Positions 1 through 15,055 of a stretch of 64,000 nt of DNA are shown here, one piece after another. The notes under the pieces were generated by a model. That model was not told the DNA's origin. It did no database searches and worked only from the letters and a program-made list of their open reading frames with translations. The DNA is from Bagarius yarrelli (Eukaryota; Chordata; Actinopteri; Siluriformes; Sisoridae), in the NCBI GenBank assembly GCA_005784505.1, contig VCAZ01000134.1, positions 1,141,397 through 1,205,396 of the forward strand, in the 5' to 3' direction. Position 1 is the stretch's first letter, and every line of letters starts with the position of its first letter. The position numbers were made by a program, and so were the translations under genes.

Positions 1-429
1 AAAAATGCTAAAATATATGGTCATATTGTCAGCTAGAACAAAAAAAAAAAAACAGTCCAAGAATAAGGAAGCTTATGGCACGGGAGCAGCCTGGCAGACC
101 ATTAACAGGCAAGAAACCCAGCATCTGGTGATGTCTGGTGGTTCCAATGATGGATGGAGGATGAGAATTTCTGCATCGTTCCCTCGATTTAAATGCAAAT
201 TCCCTAAATATAAATCTGTAGGTCTGTATTCTGAGCTGAAAATGCCATTATAATGTAACAGGTGGGAAAAAAATCTGTTTTAATAACAAACAAATATTTA
301 TTGCACTGAATGTATATTCGTCATTAAGGGTGCCTAAAATATTAAAATATTAAGGATAATAAAATATGAAAACATAAGGTTAATATGACATAAGCATATT
401 TTGCTGTTAAGATCTTCTCCACTGCTCCT

Positions 430-765
430 CTATATGCAAGCATTACTGCCAATCAGTGCAGTTCTTCTGGCTGATGACCTGATGGAACACTTCTACCCTG
501 ATAAAAGTGGTCTCTTTCAGAATGACAATGCCTTCATCACCAAACAATCTGAGAAGTATTAAAATGATCTACGCTATTTTTTTTCCAGCACCGGATTTTA
601 AGCCACTGAACACCGATGGGGGATTTTTACCACCGTCATTAAATCACCAGCTGGGGAATATCATTTGGAAAAATAGTACTGATTCTGCAAGAGATTTGTG
701 GTGTCTTTCTGATGCAGATAGAAGTCCAGTATCTTACGAAAACATTATGCTGGCTTTCTTTTAAT
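430..765 (+). pseudogene. Decayed Tc1/mariner-like transposase fragment
   Basis: The DNA resembles the 3' half of a fish Tc1/mariner-type transposase gene. A segment near 510-535 encodes a degraded FQ-DNA motif, as in the family's FQQDNAP, which carries the second catalytic aspartate. Near 590-640 the reading PDFKPLNTDGG corresponds to the family's PDLNPxEHLW motif. Frames are interrupted, including an in-frame stop shortly after the first motif, and most catalytic context is lost, so this is a dead fragment. No terminal inverted repeats were found. The identification rests on recalled family motifs; a protein-level translated search would settle it. Confidence 0.55.
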
Positions 766-2120
766 TGAACTTATCCCTGGTGTTCATATTGATTTTTTTT
801 TAGTGAACAAAATGTCAGTAGATGGCAGAATACACCAACAACTGCTTCCATCAAAGATCACTGCATGACATTTTCCCAGTGTTTCCACACTTATGGTGAA
901 CATATGAACAGAAATGTTATTCTTAATACATCTCATTTCACTCGCAGTGCGCTTACTAAAGAGAGGATCCAGGTCCATTTACACAGCCAGCAAGAAAAAG
1001 AGTATGAATTCATGCTGTACTGATGATAGACTTAAGGTGTATTTGTGCAAATGAGATGTAATCCGCTCCTTTCAAACCACCAAACAATGTTTTATTCCTA
1101 ACCAGAAGAAAAAAGAAAAAATATCTAAAAAGCTTAATACATTTTGCTCATTATTATATTGTGTCGGTAGGCTACAATAATTCATGAGACACGGTGTTCA
1201 AAGGATAAAAGTCTGTCTATCGGACCATGTAGGCTAGACATAAGAATTGAAGTCATATACAAAACATTATCTACAAAAGGCCTAAAGAATACATCCAATA
1301 AACAATAGAGCCAGCAGTGAGGTAGTGTTGGCACATATTACTGTAATACTTAAGCCTGTCTATTTTGTAAAAAAAACAAAACAATTTACTATAATACAAA
1401 AACGTACATCAAAAAAAGCCCCACCATTAGAGACCTGGGGTAAATTTTGATAGATCCAAATGAAATAGATATTAAATATTTAAATGCATTGCTCTATGCC
1501 TAACTTTAAGGTTTTTTGTTTTATTATGTTGTAAATATGACTAAAGGAATGACTATAGACAGTTTGGGAAAAATTGCAAAATTGATAGAAACCAGAATAT
1601 AACAGTGTTTGGATGTGTAACCTCGAGCCAAAGGGTGCCATGTAAGCATAAATGGATTTTTCTTAAAAAAAAGAAAAGTATATTTAAAAGCCAGATGCCA
1701 ATATGTAGATGTTTAGTATGCAGCACAAAGTATAGCGAGGATGTCAATCATTTAAAATCTCAGCAATTCCCTGATGACCCAAAGAAGCTTTACAATGTGT
1801 CATAAAGGTGACAAATAAAAATAAAACACTTACATGTGTGTGGTAAACGTCATAGAAGAATGATGTATTTCATTACTTGTATGATATTTAATCTATAACC
1901 ACAGCATTTAACAACAACCTAATGAGCGTGTTTTTAATCATCCATTTTCTATTCAATCCTTTAGGATGTTTTATAATACCACTCTGACATTTCAGCTGGA
2001 TGTGGTACCTTGGAAAGGCATGTCAGGACTTGCTGCCGCTGTCGCTGATTCGATCTGTCTCCTAGTTGACATTGGTCTCCTGCAAGATTATGACAGTGAA
2101 TTATTGTGATAGAGAGAATT

Positions 2121-2121
<1 letters not shown>

Positions 2122-2164
<43 letters not shown>
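2122..2164. repeat. (GA)n microsatellite
   Basis: A nearly pure GA run with a few interruptions. It lies about 260 bp downstream of the samd10 stop codon, so probably in its 3' UTR, where the RNA would read (UC)n. Confidence 0.95.
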
Positions 2165-2166
<2 letters not shown>

Positions 2167-2420
2167 CTCAGTAGGGAGATTCAGGTTAAAGTCTTTTTTT
2201 TCCCCCTCTTTGTTGCTGAAGATTCAGTCTGTGCTCTTCTGGAATCCCAAATGGACATAAAGGTTTAGCTGGTGATGCTGAAATCTCTGCCAAAGCCATA
2301 GTGGCCCGTGGCAGTTCAAGACAGAGGTCTGTTCTTGTACATACACAGTCTGTGGCCTCATGCCTTGATGCCCTCTTACAGCACGCTGAGCCTGGCAGAG
2401 CTGCCCACGCATAGCTGTGC

Positions 2421-5400
2421 CTATGACAGGTTCCCATAAGTCCCTGCAGTCAGAAGAAAAAGAAATGAATGAATACATAATCCTCCTAAGAGTTCCTGTT
2501 TATATAAAAGAACAAAAACACGCACATCTTGAGCCTCATTTATAGAACTTGATACATAAATTCATTCATAAATCATTCATTTGTAGACATTTACAAGAAA
2601 TTTGGTATTCATGAATTTTTCAGTAGAAAAATTTTTTAGATCCAATTTAAGATTTGAATTGTTCAGAAAGTTTAGAAAGCTGTACCACACTTTCAGCTGA
2701 ACGAGTGAGACGACTCAAAAACATTTCTGAAACTGCTTGGTTTGCGTAAAGTTACCTTTTCTTTAACACGTGTCTGGATTTAAATCTGCTCAGGTGCTAT
2801 TCGCCGCAAAATATTTTAAAGAAGACATTTCTGAAAGGTTTGTAGGGTAATTAGTTTTTTAGTTCGGTTTGTTTTGCTTAGATGTTTGCATACAAAATTG
2901 AGGTCAATTAACAAGTTCTCTGCGCACACGTGAAAACAACGGAAAAATGCATAGGAGACAAAGTCCAAAAACGGGTCAAAAGCAAAGAAAAACTCCCGCT
3001 ATCTCCCCGATACTCGCAAGTATTAGAGGTTTCTTGCTTTATACTAAACATTTGACAAAAGAGGCACCCGTTTCCTCGTTTTTTTGCTTTTTTTTACCTC
3101 TGCTGAGCAACTGGAGGTTGCGTCTCTCCTCCTGGACTTGTAGCTGCAGGACTTGCTGAAGAAGCTCCTGCCTGAGAGTTTCCTGTACCAGACCCATCCT
3201 CTCCAACTTCTCACTATTTAGTCTCAACAATGCTCTGCCTAAATGTGAGAATATAAATAAGTATCAATATATTAAACAGATTCTCGCACATGAGCACTAC
3301 ATAATTCTTTTTCAAGACCCGCAGATTAAAATGTGAATTAATATTCTACTTAGTTTAAGTGTTGAGTGGATGGTGAGCAAAATATTCAAATCATGTATGA
3401 AATTGGGTCACTGGCCACACAACAGTCTTTACACTGGCAGATACAGATGGGCTGATGAGACACACACACACACATACAGTGGGGGAAAAGAGCTCAAGCC
3501 TGAAGGTCAACTGTGACTCTGCAGAGTTGCTATAAATCTCAGGTTGTTTTTTCCTGCTGTCTCCTAAATAATATCAAACACTGACAGACATGTTAGGTTT
3601 TAGATAATTTTATCTTCACTTATTTTTTCTTTCTTCATTCGCTCTATTTGTCTCTTTTTCTTTCTCTCTCTCTCTAGCTATACATGCTCCAGAGCTCCCA
3701 GAGTTCCTGGCTGCATCTTAAACCATTTCTGATTCATGCCGATGCTGTTCTTCTGGTTGGAGTCTCATTAGTTTGAGGTGCTCGCTGCTGCTGAGGATGG
3801 ACAGCTGGTGACTCGGGGCTGCAGCTCGGATTTTTATCATTGGGCGCTGGCAGCAGGAAATTGGAGTCTGACCTGTGGTCTATTTAGAATTTTTGCAAAT
3901 TTATTAGCAGCTCAAAGCTTTCACGTAGACAGGACATTAACTCAGGGGAGGATGGGATCCTCCTTAATTTTGTTTATTTACAAGATTATTTCAGGAAGTT
4001 TTTTTTTTCCCCCGTCGCTTCAGGCTTGCTCATTAGGTATAATTATGAATAAATTTTTTACATTTGTATTTTTTATTTTTAAATTAAAATTATTCCTTTC
4101 TGTAAAAGTGCCTCGAGACGATGTCTATTGTAAAAGTTGGCTATACAAATAAAATGTAATAAAATTTCGGACTTATTTTATATGCACATATTTATCAACT
4201 TTTAAACAAAATGTAATAAAGGCTGAAGAAATCGTTTGGATCGACTGGATGTTTTGAAGTAATTTCCTCTAATTAGTCAGAAATCTTAAGGGATACTTCA
4301 CCTGAAATAAGGAGCCTCAAGTCCTCGGGTTTTCAAATTACTGTTAAATCGTTAAAGCATCTCTTCTTTTCATTGGAATTCTTCAAGCAAATCACAGGTG
4401 GGGGGAGTTTCTGAATATAATTACGGTATCCTGTTAAAGCTTCTCCCTGAGAGCTAACCAAGCCTGAAGTCATTTTCATGGCCCTGAAGCCTGCTGAGCT
4501 TGCTGGTTTTTTAAAACCTTTAGTGCACAGCCTTGAACGGCCCACTGCTCTGTTGATATTCTTTGCCCGCTTGTCTTTTTCCCAAATGATAGGAAAAGCC
4601 TCTCTTGGTATCATTCACCCTCTCTCTGTCTCTTACTCTCCTTTTGTCACTTGTATAACATCCAAGCCCTAGATGCGTTATGTTCAATTAGTGAGAGAGG
4701 ACGGGAACAGTGAGCCAGATGGGGCTCTCTGGAGAAGCAGAGGGTGAAAACACAGAAAATTTACATTTACATTTACATTGTTTGACAGATGCCCTTATCC
4801 AGAGCGATGTTCATGTTTTTTTCGGCAGTAGAAGGCCCTGTGCTCAGAGTAAAATTAATCTACAACATTTTAAAGAATTATTATGAAATTTGCATACAGC
4901 AGTACTAAAAACAGGATATATGTATATGTACTCTAACACAAACACCTACATTGTGGTAAAAAGAGAGTCATTTACATTGCAACCACACAGATGCCAAAAT
5001 ATTTATATTCACGTTTATGTATTAACTACTGAGTTAAGGCTCCTGTGCTTTCTCTAAATCTGCTGTAATGAACTTGGACCACAAAGCCACAGGGGTTAGC
5101 AGCCACTTTGAATGCATTTATATGCATTGTTGCCCTCTCTGAAGGACATAGCTGGCATAAATCACAAATCTGAAAAACAAATACCTGACTTCAGAATTAC
5201 CATGACTACGACTTATGCATGCACTTGTTGTATTATGTAGCAACAGAGATTGTGTATTGATCAGCAGAAAATGCTGGATATACAATAATATCAGATACTA
5301 TATCAATCCAACATGCTATTATCCATCCATCCATCTATCTATTGTCTATACCCGTTTATTCCTAATCAGGGTCACAGGGATCTGCTGGAGTCTATCCCAG

Positions 5401-8400
5401 CTGGCAATAGATGAAAGTCACCAGCAAACATACAGATAAACAACCACACACATTTACACACAATTCTATGAGCAATTTAGAGTCACCAATTAACCTAACA
5501 TACATGTTTTTGGACTATAGAAGGAAACCGGAGTACCCAAAGTAAACCCACACAAGTACGAAGAGAACATGCCAACTCCATACAGAAAGACCCCGGCTGG
5601 GGATACGGACCACTAAGCCACCGTGCTGTCCCAACATGTTATTAAAACGTTGAATTTTTTAAGATGTTCTGAAATATAAAATGTATAAAACAATTATAAT
5701 TTTGTTTAAATCTGATAAATTACAAATTGTTTTATATTTTCTCATTTTAGAATTTGCCAGTGGCCACCTATCATTTGGAAAAGTCTCCTTTTGTGTCAGC
5801 CTTACACTCTCTAAAGCACACAAAACCGGACGTGGTTTCTCTATTTTGAGACTCACTCTGATTGGTCGGATTCTACCAGATTTATGACTGCTAGCCAATG
5901 GGAAAAGAATATGCCATCCCTTCTACTTAGAAAACATAGCCAATTTAGCTCTGATAGAGTTGTGGCCTTAGAAGGCATACTTTCTTCAGATGATACAGAA
6001 AACACACCATACGGAAGCAACAGATATTTGTGTCAGGCAATACTTTAGGATTTATTATTACTATTTGTATTGTAAAACGGGTAATATAATTTTGTGCTAG
6101 GTGTGGCTTTTTAATTAAAGTATTGAATAAATGTTACGTTTAGGTATTAATCTGATTAATCTTTGTATCCGTCAAGACAATGACTATGTAAATTGCTTCA
6201 AAAGATCAGACAGGTCAGTGGAACATTAATGATTTAATTCACTAGTACAGAGGTTTCCAACCTTTTTTTGCCTAAGACCCCCTTTTTCCCAAGAAAATAT
6301 TCTAGTGCCCCCCACATTTAATGATATTATTACTCAAGGTATTTCCTGCATTTCATGTTACTAGTATTGCTAGCACTGCGACCCGAAATTGACTAAAACA
6401 TTTGTCAATTTATTGGTCAACCACGGGATCATGAATAAGCATGGATAAGAATTAGCTAGTTCAATATGATCGTTATTCTTAATAGTCACTGCTCAACACT
6501 TTTCAAAATATGACGACACCCCCTACAAAGCTCGCTGAGGCCCCCATGTGGGTCGGGACCCCCCTGTTGGGAACTGCTGCACTAGTACAGTTACATTTAC
6601 GGCATTTGCCAGCTGTTCTGATCCAGAGCGACTTACATTTCCTTTTTTTTTTTTTTTATACATCTGAGCAATTGGGATTAAGGGCCTTGCTCAGGGGTGG
6701 CAAATTGGTGGTGCTGGGAATCGAACCCGATCTTCCAATTAGCAGTCGAACACTGGCGGTACCACTACCCCCCCAGTAGCGTTGCTGTTTAGTTTATAAA
6801 CTGTCATACTTCTAAATGGACATAGAACTTTTTATAAAGATAAAATATAAAAAATATATAAAATATATATTTTATGTAAAAAATTTACCCAATGCACGAC
6901 TTTGTCTAAGGTAGCGGTTCTCTCAAAGCCTATTTACCTGTAATAGCGTGATGGGAAAATGCCTCTACGTAGGTCAGGTAGTTGTGAGGACAGTGTTTCT
7001 TTAGCCACCGGCACACATCTTGTTGGGACCACAGAACCACTGGCCTAGACAGACTTGGCAGGGTGGGACTGGTGTGGTAAACAGAGTATGCATCGCCCGT
7101 GTTAAGCTGAGAGAGCAAGAATAAACAGAGGGGAAGACAAAGAGATTAAAACGATTTCAGTGGAACAGGCAAACACATTCCAAGAGTATTCTTAGGAATC
7201 TGTATATCTTGTGTGTCAACACGTGTTAGGAATGTATTTCACTAGTACAATAACAAGTGCCGCACACATACTGTATATATATATATATATGCATAGCAAG
7301 GTTTTATCTCGTGATGACATTTAAATTGTTCTAGAGGGCTGTGGGAAATAAATCTGTTTTTTATAATAGCACTGTTCTGCTCTACGTCCTGTCAGTAATC
7401 AAGATGGATTATTTCATCTCGCATTGTCGTCATTTCGGCCAACGAACTGAACGACCCGTGATGCCATAAACAGACCTCATTACAATAACGCCATCTAAAA
7501 GCGATTTAGTAACCTCTGGCACAATGCCAGCACAATGTTTGTTGCAGGTGTCCCAAAAAGCAAGCTATACTCATATACCCTACTAGAAATGCAGTATCAT
7601 GAATCATGCTGGTCAAAATAGGTCTTGACAACGTTTAGATAAGCAGAGAATTTACATATCTAAACACGGTTTACAAACCCTTTATTGACCTTTGAAGTTT
7701 CATCAAGCTAAAACAAATGAACATTTTCTGTTATTATAATTATCATAATCCATAATACTAAAAATCATAATTTAGTATTATTATAATACAACAATCACCA
7801 TAAATACAGGGTGCTTTATTGATGTATTATTAAAGTCCGTATTTTTCCCAGCGATTTGTTCCTTTCCACACATTTGTTTGGTTTGATGACCCGTTGAACA
7901 CCATATGTGTATGTTTTTATTCCAGCCCACTCCCATTTATCTTCAACTGTTATTCTCCTTCACAGTATTTGCCCTCACACTCTCTCCCTTCCTCCAGAAC
8001 AGCCGTTTTAACTGCAGCGTTCTCCCGTTAGTGGCCCTAGGGAGATCTTTCGTGTGTAACGGCACATACATATGTGCACACACAAAACTGAATCGGAGAA
8101 CAGTGCTCCTTATTTATACTGGTTGGATATATATGCTCTTTTTGCATCCCAATAGGTCTCTGTGACTTAGCTGGTACTGACAAGAATTTTCTTTTTAAAA
8201 AAGAAATAAAACATATAAATACCCCTGAATTAATATTTAAATAGTAATCGATCAATAATATAGGGCTCACTGGTCAATGAACGTTTATCTGCAGTGACAA
8301 TCACTGTTTTTTTCCATTTGTTTGTTATTAACATGACACAAACTTGATGTCCGGGCTAATAGTTAAAAATTATTGCTAACTAGTGAGAATGTAGGATTTT

Positions 8401-11400
8401 TGTAAATTTTCCTTTTGGGATGAATAAACTGTGTATCTATTCATTTGAACAAACAGAAGCTTACGTCTGTTCCTTTCCTGTCAATCAATCCGGAACCGAT
8501 AGCGGAAATGTGATGTACAGTATAAGAGTTGGTTACCAATTACTTGAAGAAAATTCTGGAAAGATTTCACTTCATATGTCACTTTATAATGTAGTTTAAT
8601 ATACCAAAAGAAAGCGATGCAGATCAAGAATATATTTTATGGGTGACAGAACACCACATCTTACAGATATTGGCCAACGTCTTGCTGGTTGAATATTAAT
8701 GGTGCAAAAACATGCTTCTTCGACATGATCATACACTCGTTCAATTTCCTTAGTTATTATTAAATGTGTCAATCAAGCCGATTAATCTTGCAATACATTA
8801 GCATAAATTTGCCCCTCCAATTGGATCTCCCCAACAAAAACATGGGACTAGGAGAACACATTAGAGCTTTTACTTTTGCAGTGGGCTACTTAATGAATTT
8901 ATGATTTATCCACACCCCCAACAGACAAGGGTGCCTCAGAAGGGTAATTACAGAATGCAGTAATGAGATGGAATGTGGCGTTCGTGGTTCTGCTGTGTTT
9001 TTGTTGACATTTCTGTCTGTCTGTCTGTTTATCTATCTATATATCTATCTATCTATCTATCAGAAATGGATATCCACTTTTACTCGGAGGTCTGATAAGT
9101 CCGAAGTTCACACCCTTTAATCCGTCTGGAGACTGTTAACTTTCATTACTTATTATAAAATATGATTCTCATTCGGGCCCAAAATAGATGAATATTACCC
9201 AAGATTTCAGCAGTTACTCTTTGGCCTCTGCAAGAGCTATATTAATATGGTAGGATAATTATACAGAGCTAATAATCGCTGGTTTGCATAAAACAAAAAA
9301 GAGCAGAAAGCTGCATCTCTGATTGTTACTTGTCGGTAGGAGGTTGGGGTACAACAAAGCAACAGAATACAAAACATCTCAGTAAATTTAACTTTATGCC
9401 CTTGTGTCCCAATTTTGTTTGTAGAGGCAGATTATTGTACTAACATCATTGCTTGCATTTGTTTGGATAATCAGTCTTCTTTTTAAAAAATGAGAAAGGT
9501 AAATCTGTCTATCCATCCATCCATCCATCCGTCCGTCTGTCCGTCCGTCCGTCCGTCCGTCCATCCATCCATTTATTGTCTGCTTATCCTTATCAGGGTC
9601 ACAGTGATCAGCTGGAGCCTATCCCAGCTGTCATTGGGGGAAAGGCTAGTACAGGTCGCTGGGACACATACAGACAAACAACCATAGACACTCATTAACC
9701 TAACAAACATGTTTTTGGACTGTGGGAGGAAACCAGAGTACCTGGAGTAAACCTGCCTGCTTCCAATTTGGTGACATTAGCTTGGGAAAGGACCATGTGG
9801 ATGCGATGGTCATACAGTATACCTACAAACATTTTACCATAAAATCCCAAGGACATCTTAGTTTCCTTTAAAACCCGACAGCCGAACTGCCTTCATGCTT
9901 TCTAACAAAAACCTTAATAAGTCATAACAAAAGTCCTCAGATGTAATAGTATCTGCTAGTATCTAATAGTATCTTTCACAATGTATATTTTATAAAAATA
10001 CTGATTTCTTAGAGACTTTATCTCTAACAATTACACATCTAATAAAAATCCTTTTGTTTTTATGCAGCTATAAGAATGTAAGGGGTTAAATTTTACTTAC
10101 AAGAGGTTACAAGCTCAAGAATATTGAAAAGAAAAACATCGGTTTGACTTATTAGCAAGATTTGGCTCGTTGGAACATTTACTTAGCCAAAATACAGAGT
10201 AAAATCTATAAAGGAGGCAAGGATGTGGCATTGACCGGATCATGGAAGCATGGAGGAGATGCAGGGGGTTGTGCTGCCAATTTTGCTGAGTGTTAAGTCT
10301 CAGCGAGAGTTCAGCACTAACACTATGGTTAAAATAGCCTGTAGTGTTCGATTATCCATTACCAGTGTTCAGGAGATGAGAGACGGTACAGTCTACTTAA
10401 AGCCAGTCTTAAACAACAGCCATTATATTCTCTGCCTTCCGGCTTAACTGCATCATTTTCTACAAATAAGAAAGCCTCGATTTGGATGGATGGCTGAATA
10501 GAGAGCATGGGGAGGGGAATGGGTAAGAGAGGAGGACATAGGAATAAGAGACAGACAGAAACAAAGAGTGTGATTTGCTATATTTCCACTTCCATTTATG
10601 TCTGTGACCTTTTTATTCGTAGCCATTTCTTTGTTGAGTAAATGTCAGAAACACTAGGAAATGCACAGGCAGATGGATGTAGAATATCACCCTTTCTCTT
10701 GTTGAACTGTTTAATCAGTGATGTATAGACAAGAGCTATAAAAAGAATACCAGTTTATAGACACCAAGCAGAAGTATGAAAGCTTTATAGCAGTAACCAA
10801 CAGGGTCCCTGGAAATGATCAGTTATTTCTCACAGCTGTAAGGTCCTCATTATCACGATCACATTATCACACCATTCTCTTTCACTGTTCTATTTTGAAG
10901 AAGCAGAAGGATTCCATTAGATTCTTAGACACTATTCATAACCGCCATTATGTTCTTCGCATTAAAGTGTAGATATTTTATAAAGTTTCCATAAAGTTAA
11001 ACGTTTCTGCATGAAACTGTTAAGGATGGGGTCCATTTTTCTCATTAGGAAAACAGACAGAATGAAAAACAGCAATTTTAGTTTCGTTCTCATCTTTTTT
11101 AGCCTCATTAGCGTATAGATTACTGCCCTTGCATTTTAATTCGATATAAATGCATGAATTTCAAATGAAACATCTGCTAAATTATGGACACCTTTAAGCA
11201 ACTGGGAAAAATCCAACTAAGGAAGAATACATTATAAATAATTCTGCAAAGTTCACTTAAACATTTTCTATTATTCACCTATTATTAGTATAAGATTATT
11301 ATAATAAACATTAGAATTATTTTACGTCATTGCATATCCAAAGCTGTACTAAAACAAAATGCTGGTGCATCATTAAGGTTTTTGGAATATGTATTTACAT

Positions 11401-14400
11401 TTATGCATTGGTGGGCAAGTTTTTTATTGCTGGTCTAAACACTATCAGAAGCACTGACCTACATTTACGACTTAAATTTGTCCCGACTAACAAGTTTTTT
11501 GATTTACGAGCTGTCTCTCTCTGCCGATTTTTTGCTTTGAGTTGCGAGCTAAAATTCGGATTACAAGCCAGCTTCAGTCACCCAACTGCTAGTCGGCACA
11601 GCGAAAGCCACAGTGAACGCCATAACATCCGTCTATGTCTCACTCAATAGCTAGTCAGACATGCGCCTTAGCAAGTGCGTTAGTAGGTGCAGTCGTCTGA
11701 TCTCCAAGGTAAATGCTCTACATTATGGTCTTAATAAAACCAGTTTATTGCAGTACATTTTATTGTATTCTTTTTATACAATATTCGTTATTTATACGTT
11801 TAATTTTGAAAATATGTAACAAAAAAAAACTGTGGTGTTTTTTTGGGGAGCCGGAACAGATTAATGGCATTTCAATTCATTTCAATGGCGAAAATTGATT
11901 TGACATACGAGTAGTTTGAGTTATGAGGTCAGGTCAAGGCACCCCTGTATTTGTTCCATAAAATTGTATTAATTTTTTCCCAACAGTTTGTCCTCTTTAT
12001 TTCGTAATGTTTCTCCTGCTGCACCGCTTCCGGTGTGTGAATGTGGATGTTTTTGTCCAATTAGATTTCAGATAATTATTGATTCTGAACTGCTCTCTCT
12101 CTTTCTCTAATGACAAACAGTGTTTTATATTTATAGTTATATTTTTGTATAGTATTGATGGTTTCTATAATTCCCAAGTGATAGTGGTGCTATTAAGAAA
12201 TGTATCAGACGGGTAAGCCCCCACTACAGGCCCAGGTACCAGATGCTCGGCCTGCCACTGCATTCATGGTTTAAGGCAAAATTTCAAAGAAAATAACGAA
12301 TCTAAAATAGACTCCAATTAAAAATATACGGTATGTCATAATAAAACAAATAACAATACATAATAGAAAACACTGCCTGTATAGACTTATAGTAAAATAA
12401 TTTTTAAAAACCCTGACAAAAATTCTTGGTCTTCCTAACTTGTTATTGCGTTATTCAAATGTAATGCAAAACATTACTTAGGAATTATTCCGTGGCTAGA
12501 AAAAAAATTGAGTTATGTTGTTAAGTTATGTTAATAAAGCAAGTGGCAATAAATCATTTACAAACACTAAAAAGTGCAAAACCTGGTTGAGTCTTTTAAC
12601 AAAGCATTCCGAAGAGTCTTCTAAAATCCTGAAGAAGATTATAACTTCGAAACTTTATTGATGGAGTTACCTGCAAGGCCTCGGTTCCTGGCTGCTGTAG
12701 AAGTTTGACAGTACGACCTCCTGCTGTTTTGTTTCCTCGACACTCATGCCAGGTAAGATTTCCACCAGTGCGGTGGCTGAGCTGGTATTTAAAGTCTTCG
12801 GAAAGTGCTTTGTACTCTACTGCAGGACGACAGAAACTAAAGCTGGAGGCAGCTATGGAACAAGAAAGAAAAATAGAGGTTGAAACAATCAAGCAAAGCT
12901 AGAAACTTGGCAGGCAGAACCCCAGACAGTGTAGAATCTTCATTAAATGTTCTATCCGTTTACTGCTTAATTACAGGAAATACTATGCTTGGCATGCAGG
13001 ATGTTTCTGCCGTAAAACTACAAGGGTTTTGTGTGTTATAGGTTAGTGTAATTAATAGCATACGGTTTTCCAGTCTCATACTAACCTACAGTTACATATT
13101 CAGCAGATTTTTTTCACATCCAACCTAAAATAAAAAACGCCCAGACCCGAAGCTAGATAAAAATAAGGCTGAACATGCTATGTGGCAGCAAAACAACTGC
13201 ATGATTGAGCATCTGAATGATGCACTGTTCCTGTGTACTGCTGTTATAACTACTGCTCTGGTTTCCTCACATCCATCTACTGTCGTTGAAGGGCCATGTG
13301 ATTTACAGCACTGAGCAAAGGCTCGCTCTCAAGTTGACTCCTGCGTCAGATGTTGGCCAAGCTGTAGAGGCATAGCTTATATCAGCTGACAGATATGATA
13401 CTCCTCCTGCATCCAGAGCTTCACTGGCCCTCTGATCGCCGGGATGTGAGTGTGCGTGCACATCCTGTCTCGCTCGCCATGCATATTCCAGCATGCGCGT
13501 TGCCATTAATGATTCAGGAGGCGGGCGGAGTATGATTTTTCAATGAAGGGCAAGTGGCCGGTGTGTTTCCAGACAAGTGTTCAGTCAGTGTGCACATGCT
13601 CATTAAAATTGCACTTCTCTAATCGACAATGTTGTCCTAGCCCGAGCAGGGACAACCAGTCAACTGTGATGACGTAAAGGGTTTTGTGCATGTGTGTGTG
13701 ACAGAAGGTGTGGAGCTGGCTGTGATGAATTCTTGCTTGACTCTAGTGCCCTTGTCGACCCCCCATCACCACCACCCCCACCTCCTCCAGACCCCTATAG
13801 CCTTACAAAGGCAGTTCTCATCAAGTCTGTTCATCTGACCATGGTCTATGTGAAGTAAACACCATCCGCTCTGGGATAGAGTCAGACACTAACAAAGTGG
13901 CTTTTCATTACGGAGCTTCTGAAGTGAGTATGGGAGGGCCGGGATTTGTGTGGGAACGTGGGGACTTGAAGATAAGGAAGTCAAAGAAACTCATGGCTTA
14001 TTATGCGACATATATATTCAGTCATTCTTTTTCAGACGACACCACCAACCCACAATGATCGGACCTGCTGAAATGTTAAAAGACTACTAAAACACTATAA
14101 TGAGATATATAAAGAGAACACTATATATCATTTATACCCCATTGTTTCAGAAAGGTGATTGAAGATGAATGACTGCTTCATGGATCTCGTTGATTAATTC
14201 ACAGTTAAACTACAGTAGAAGTTGTTGCCCTGGCTTTCTCTTATATCTGATAGACTCTCTCGGGTCAGCTGATGCAAATTGTCTGTATGCATCATGAAGG
14301 CTATGCAAACCAGTGCTGGCAATATTGTGAGAGGCTTTGAACTTCAGAGGACGAGTGAAACACAACATCTGTGCAGAGTAATGAGCTAGAAGGAAAAAGG

Positions 14401-15017
14401 TTGAGACGGGCCTGCAGCCAGCGCCTCCAGCACTAGTGCTTAATTACTGATGCAGACGAATGCCAGAACGAATTCGCAAGTCGCTCTTAAAGCAGTGGTG
14501 AAACCTCTCGGCAGGTTAATGGATCTGCTGTTAATAGCTCCAGTGATCAAAAGCTGATGTTTTTTGATGTGGTTTGTTTATCCTACCGGATACATGTGTG
14601 CGTGTGTGTATATATATATATATATGTACTTGAACTGGCGGTCATTGTTTGTATGTGTGTGTATTATGTTCACATGGGTGGGTAGTAGGTTTTTTGGATG
14701 TACTGGTATGAATGGATGCTTAGGTGAGTGTAAAATAGATGAAGGTGGATTTGTGGATGTTTTAAGAGGGGTTAGTATTAGTGTAATATTAATTTATTTC
14801 ATTGCAGGATCTACTTCCTGGCACATTTCTGGTGGTAATAGTAGTATTAGTATTAGTTTCATTTATGTATTAAATTATAAAATTGTCCTTTTTGATACTA
14901 ACCAGACCAGAATACTTTTACAAATCAGTATTTGACACTTATATTCTCAATTTGCTTTGTATACGCTCGTGGGCTGTATAACATAAACAAATGGCAAGTA
15001 AATGAGTGAGTGAGTGA

Positions 15018-15055
<38 letters not shown>

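Larger units (their letters stand above)
1..2420. other. Non-coding flank downstream of samd10
   Basis: No gene is supported here apart from the transposase relic near 430-765. The stretch next to 2420 is presumably the samd10 3' UTR, read on the minus strand, and contains a GA/TC microsatellite. A minus-strand AATAAA is visible near 1520, but no poly(A) site can be fixed. The short open frames in this flank show no family resemblance and no splice context. Confidence 0.5.

Noticed and set aside
2224..2478. Minus-strand 84-codon open frame overlapping the last samd10 exon
   Set aside because: From the acceptor at 2443, the phase required by exon 4 gives GTYGNLS and a stop, which fits the family tail. 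The longer open frame needs a different phase and matches nothing.
3778..4152. Plus-strand 124-codon open frame in a samd10 intron
   Set aside because: Ends in poly-Phe/Lys AT-rich sequence, is antisense to samd10, and no domain or codon pattern supports it.
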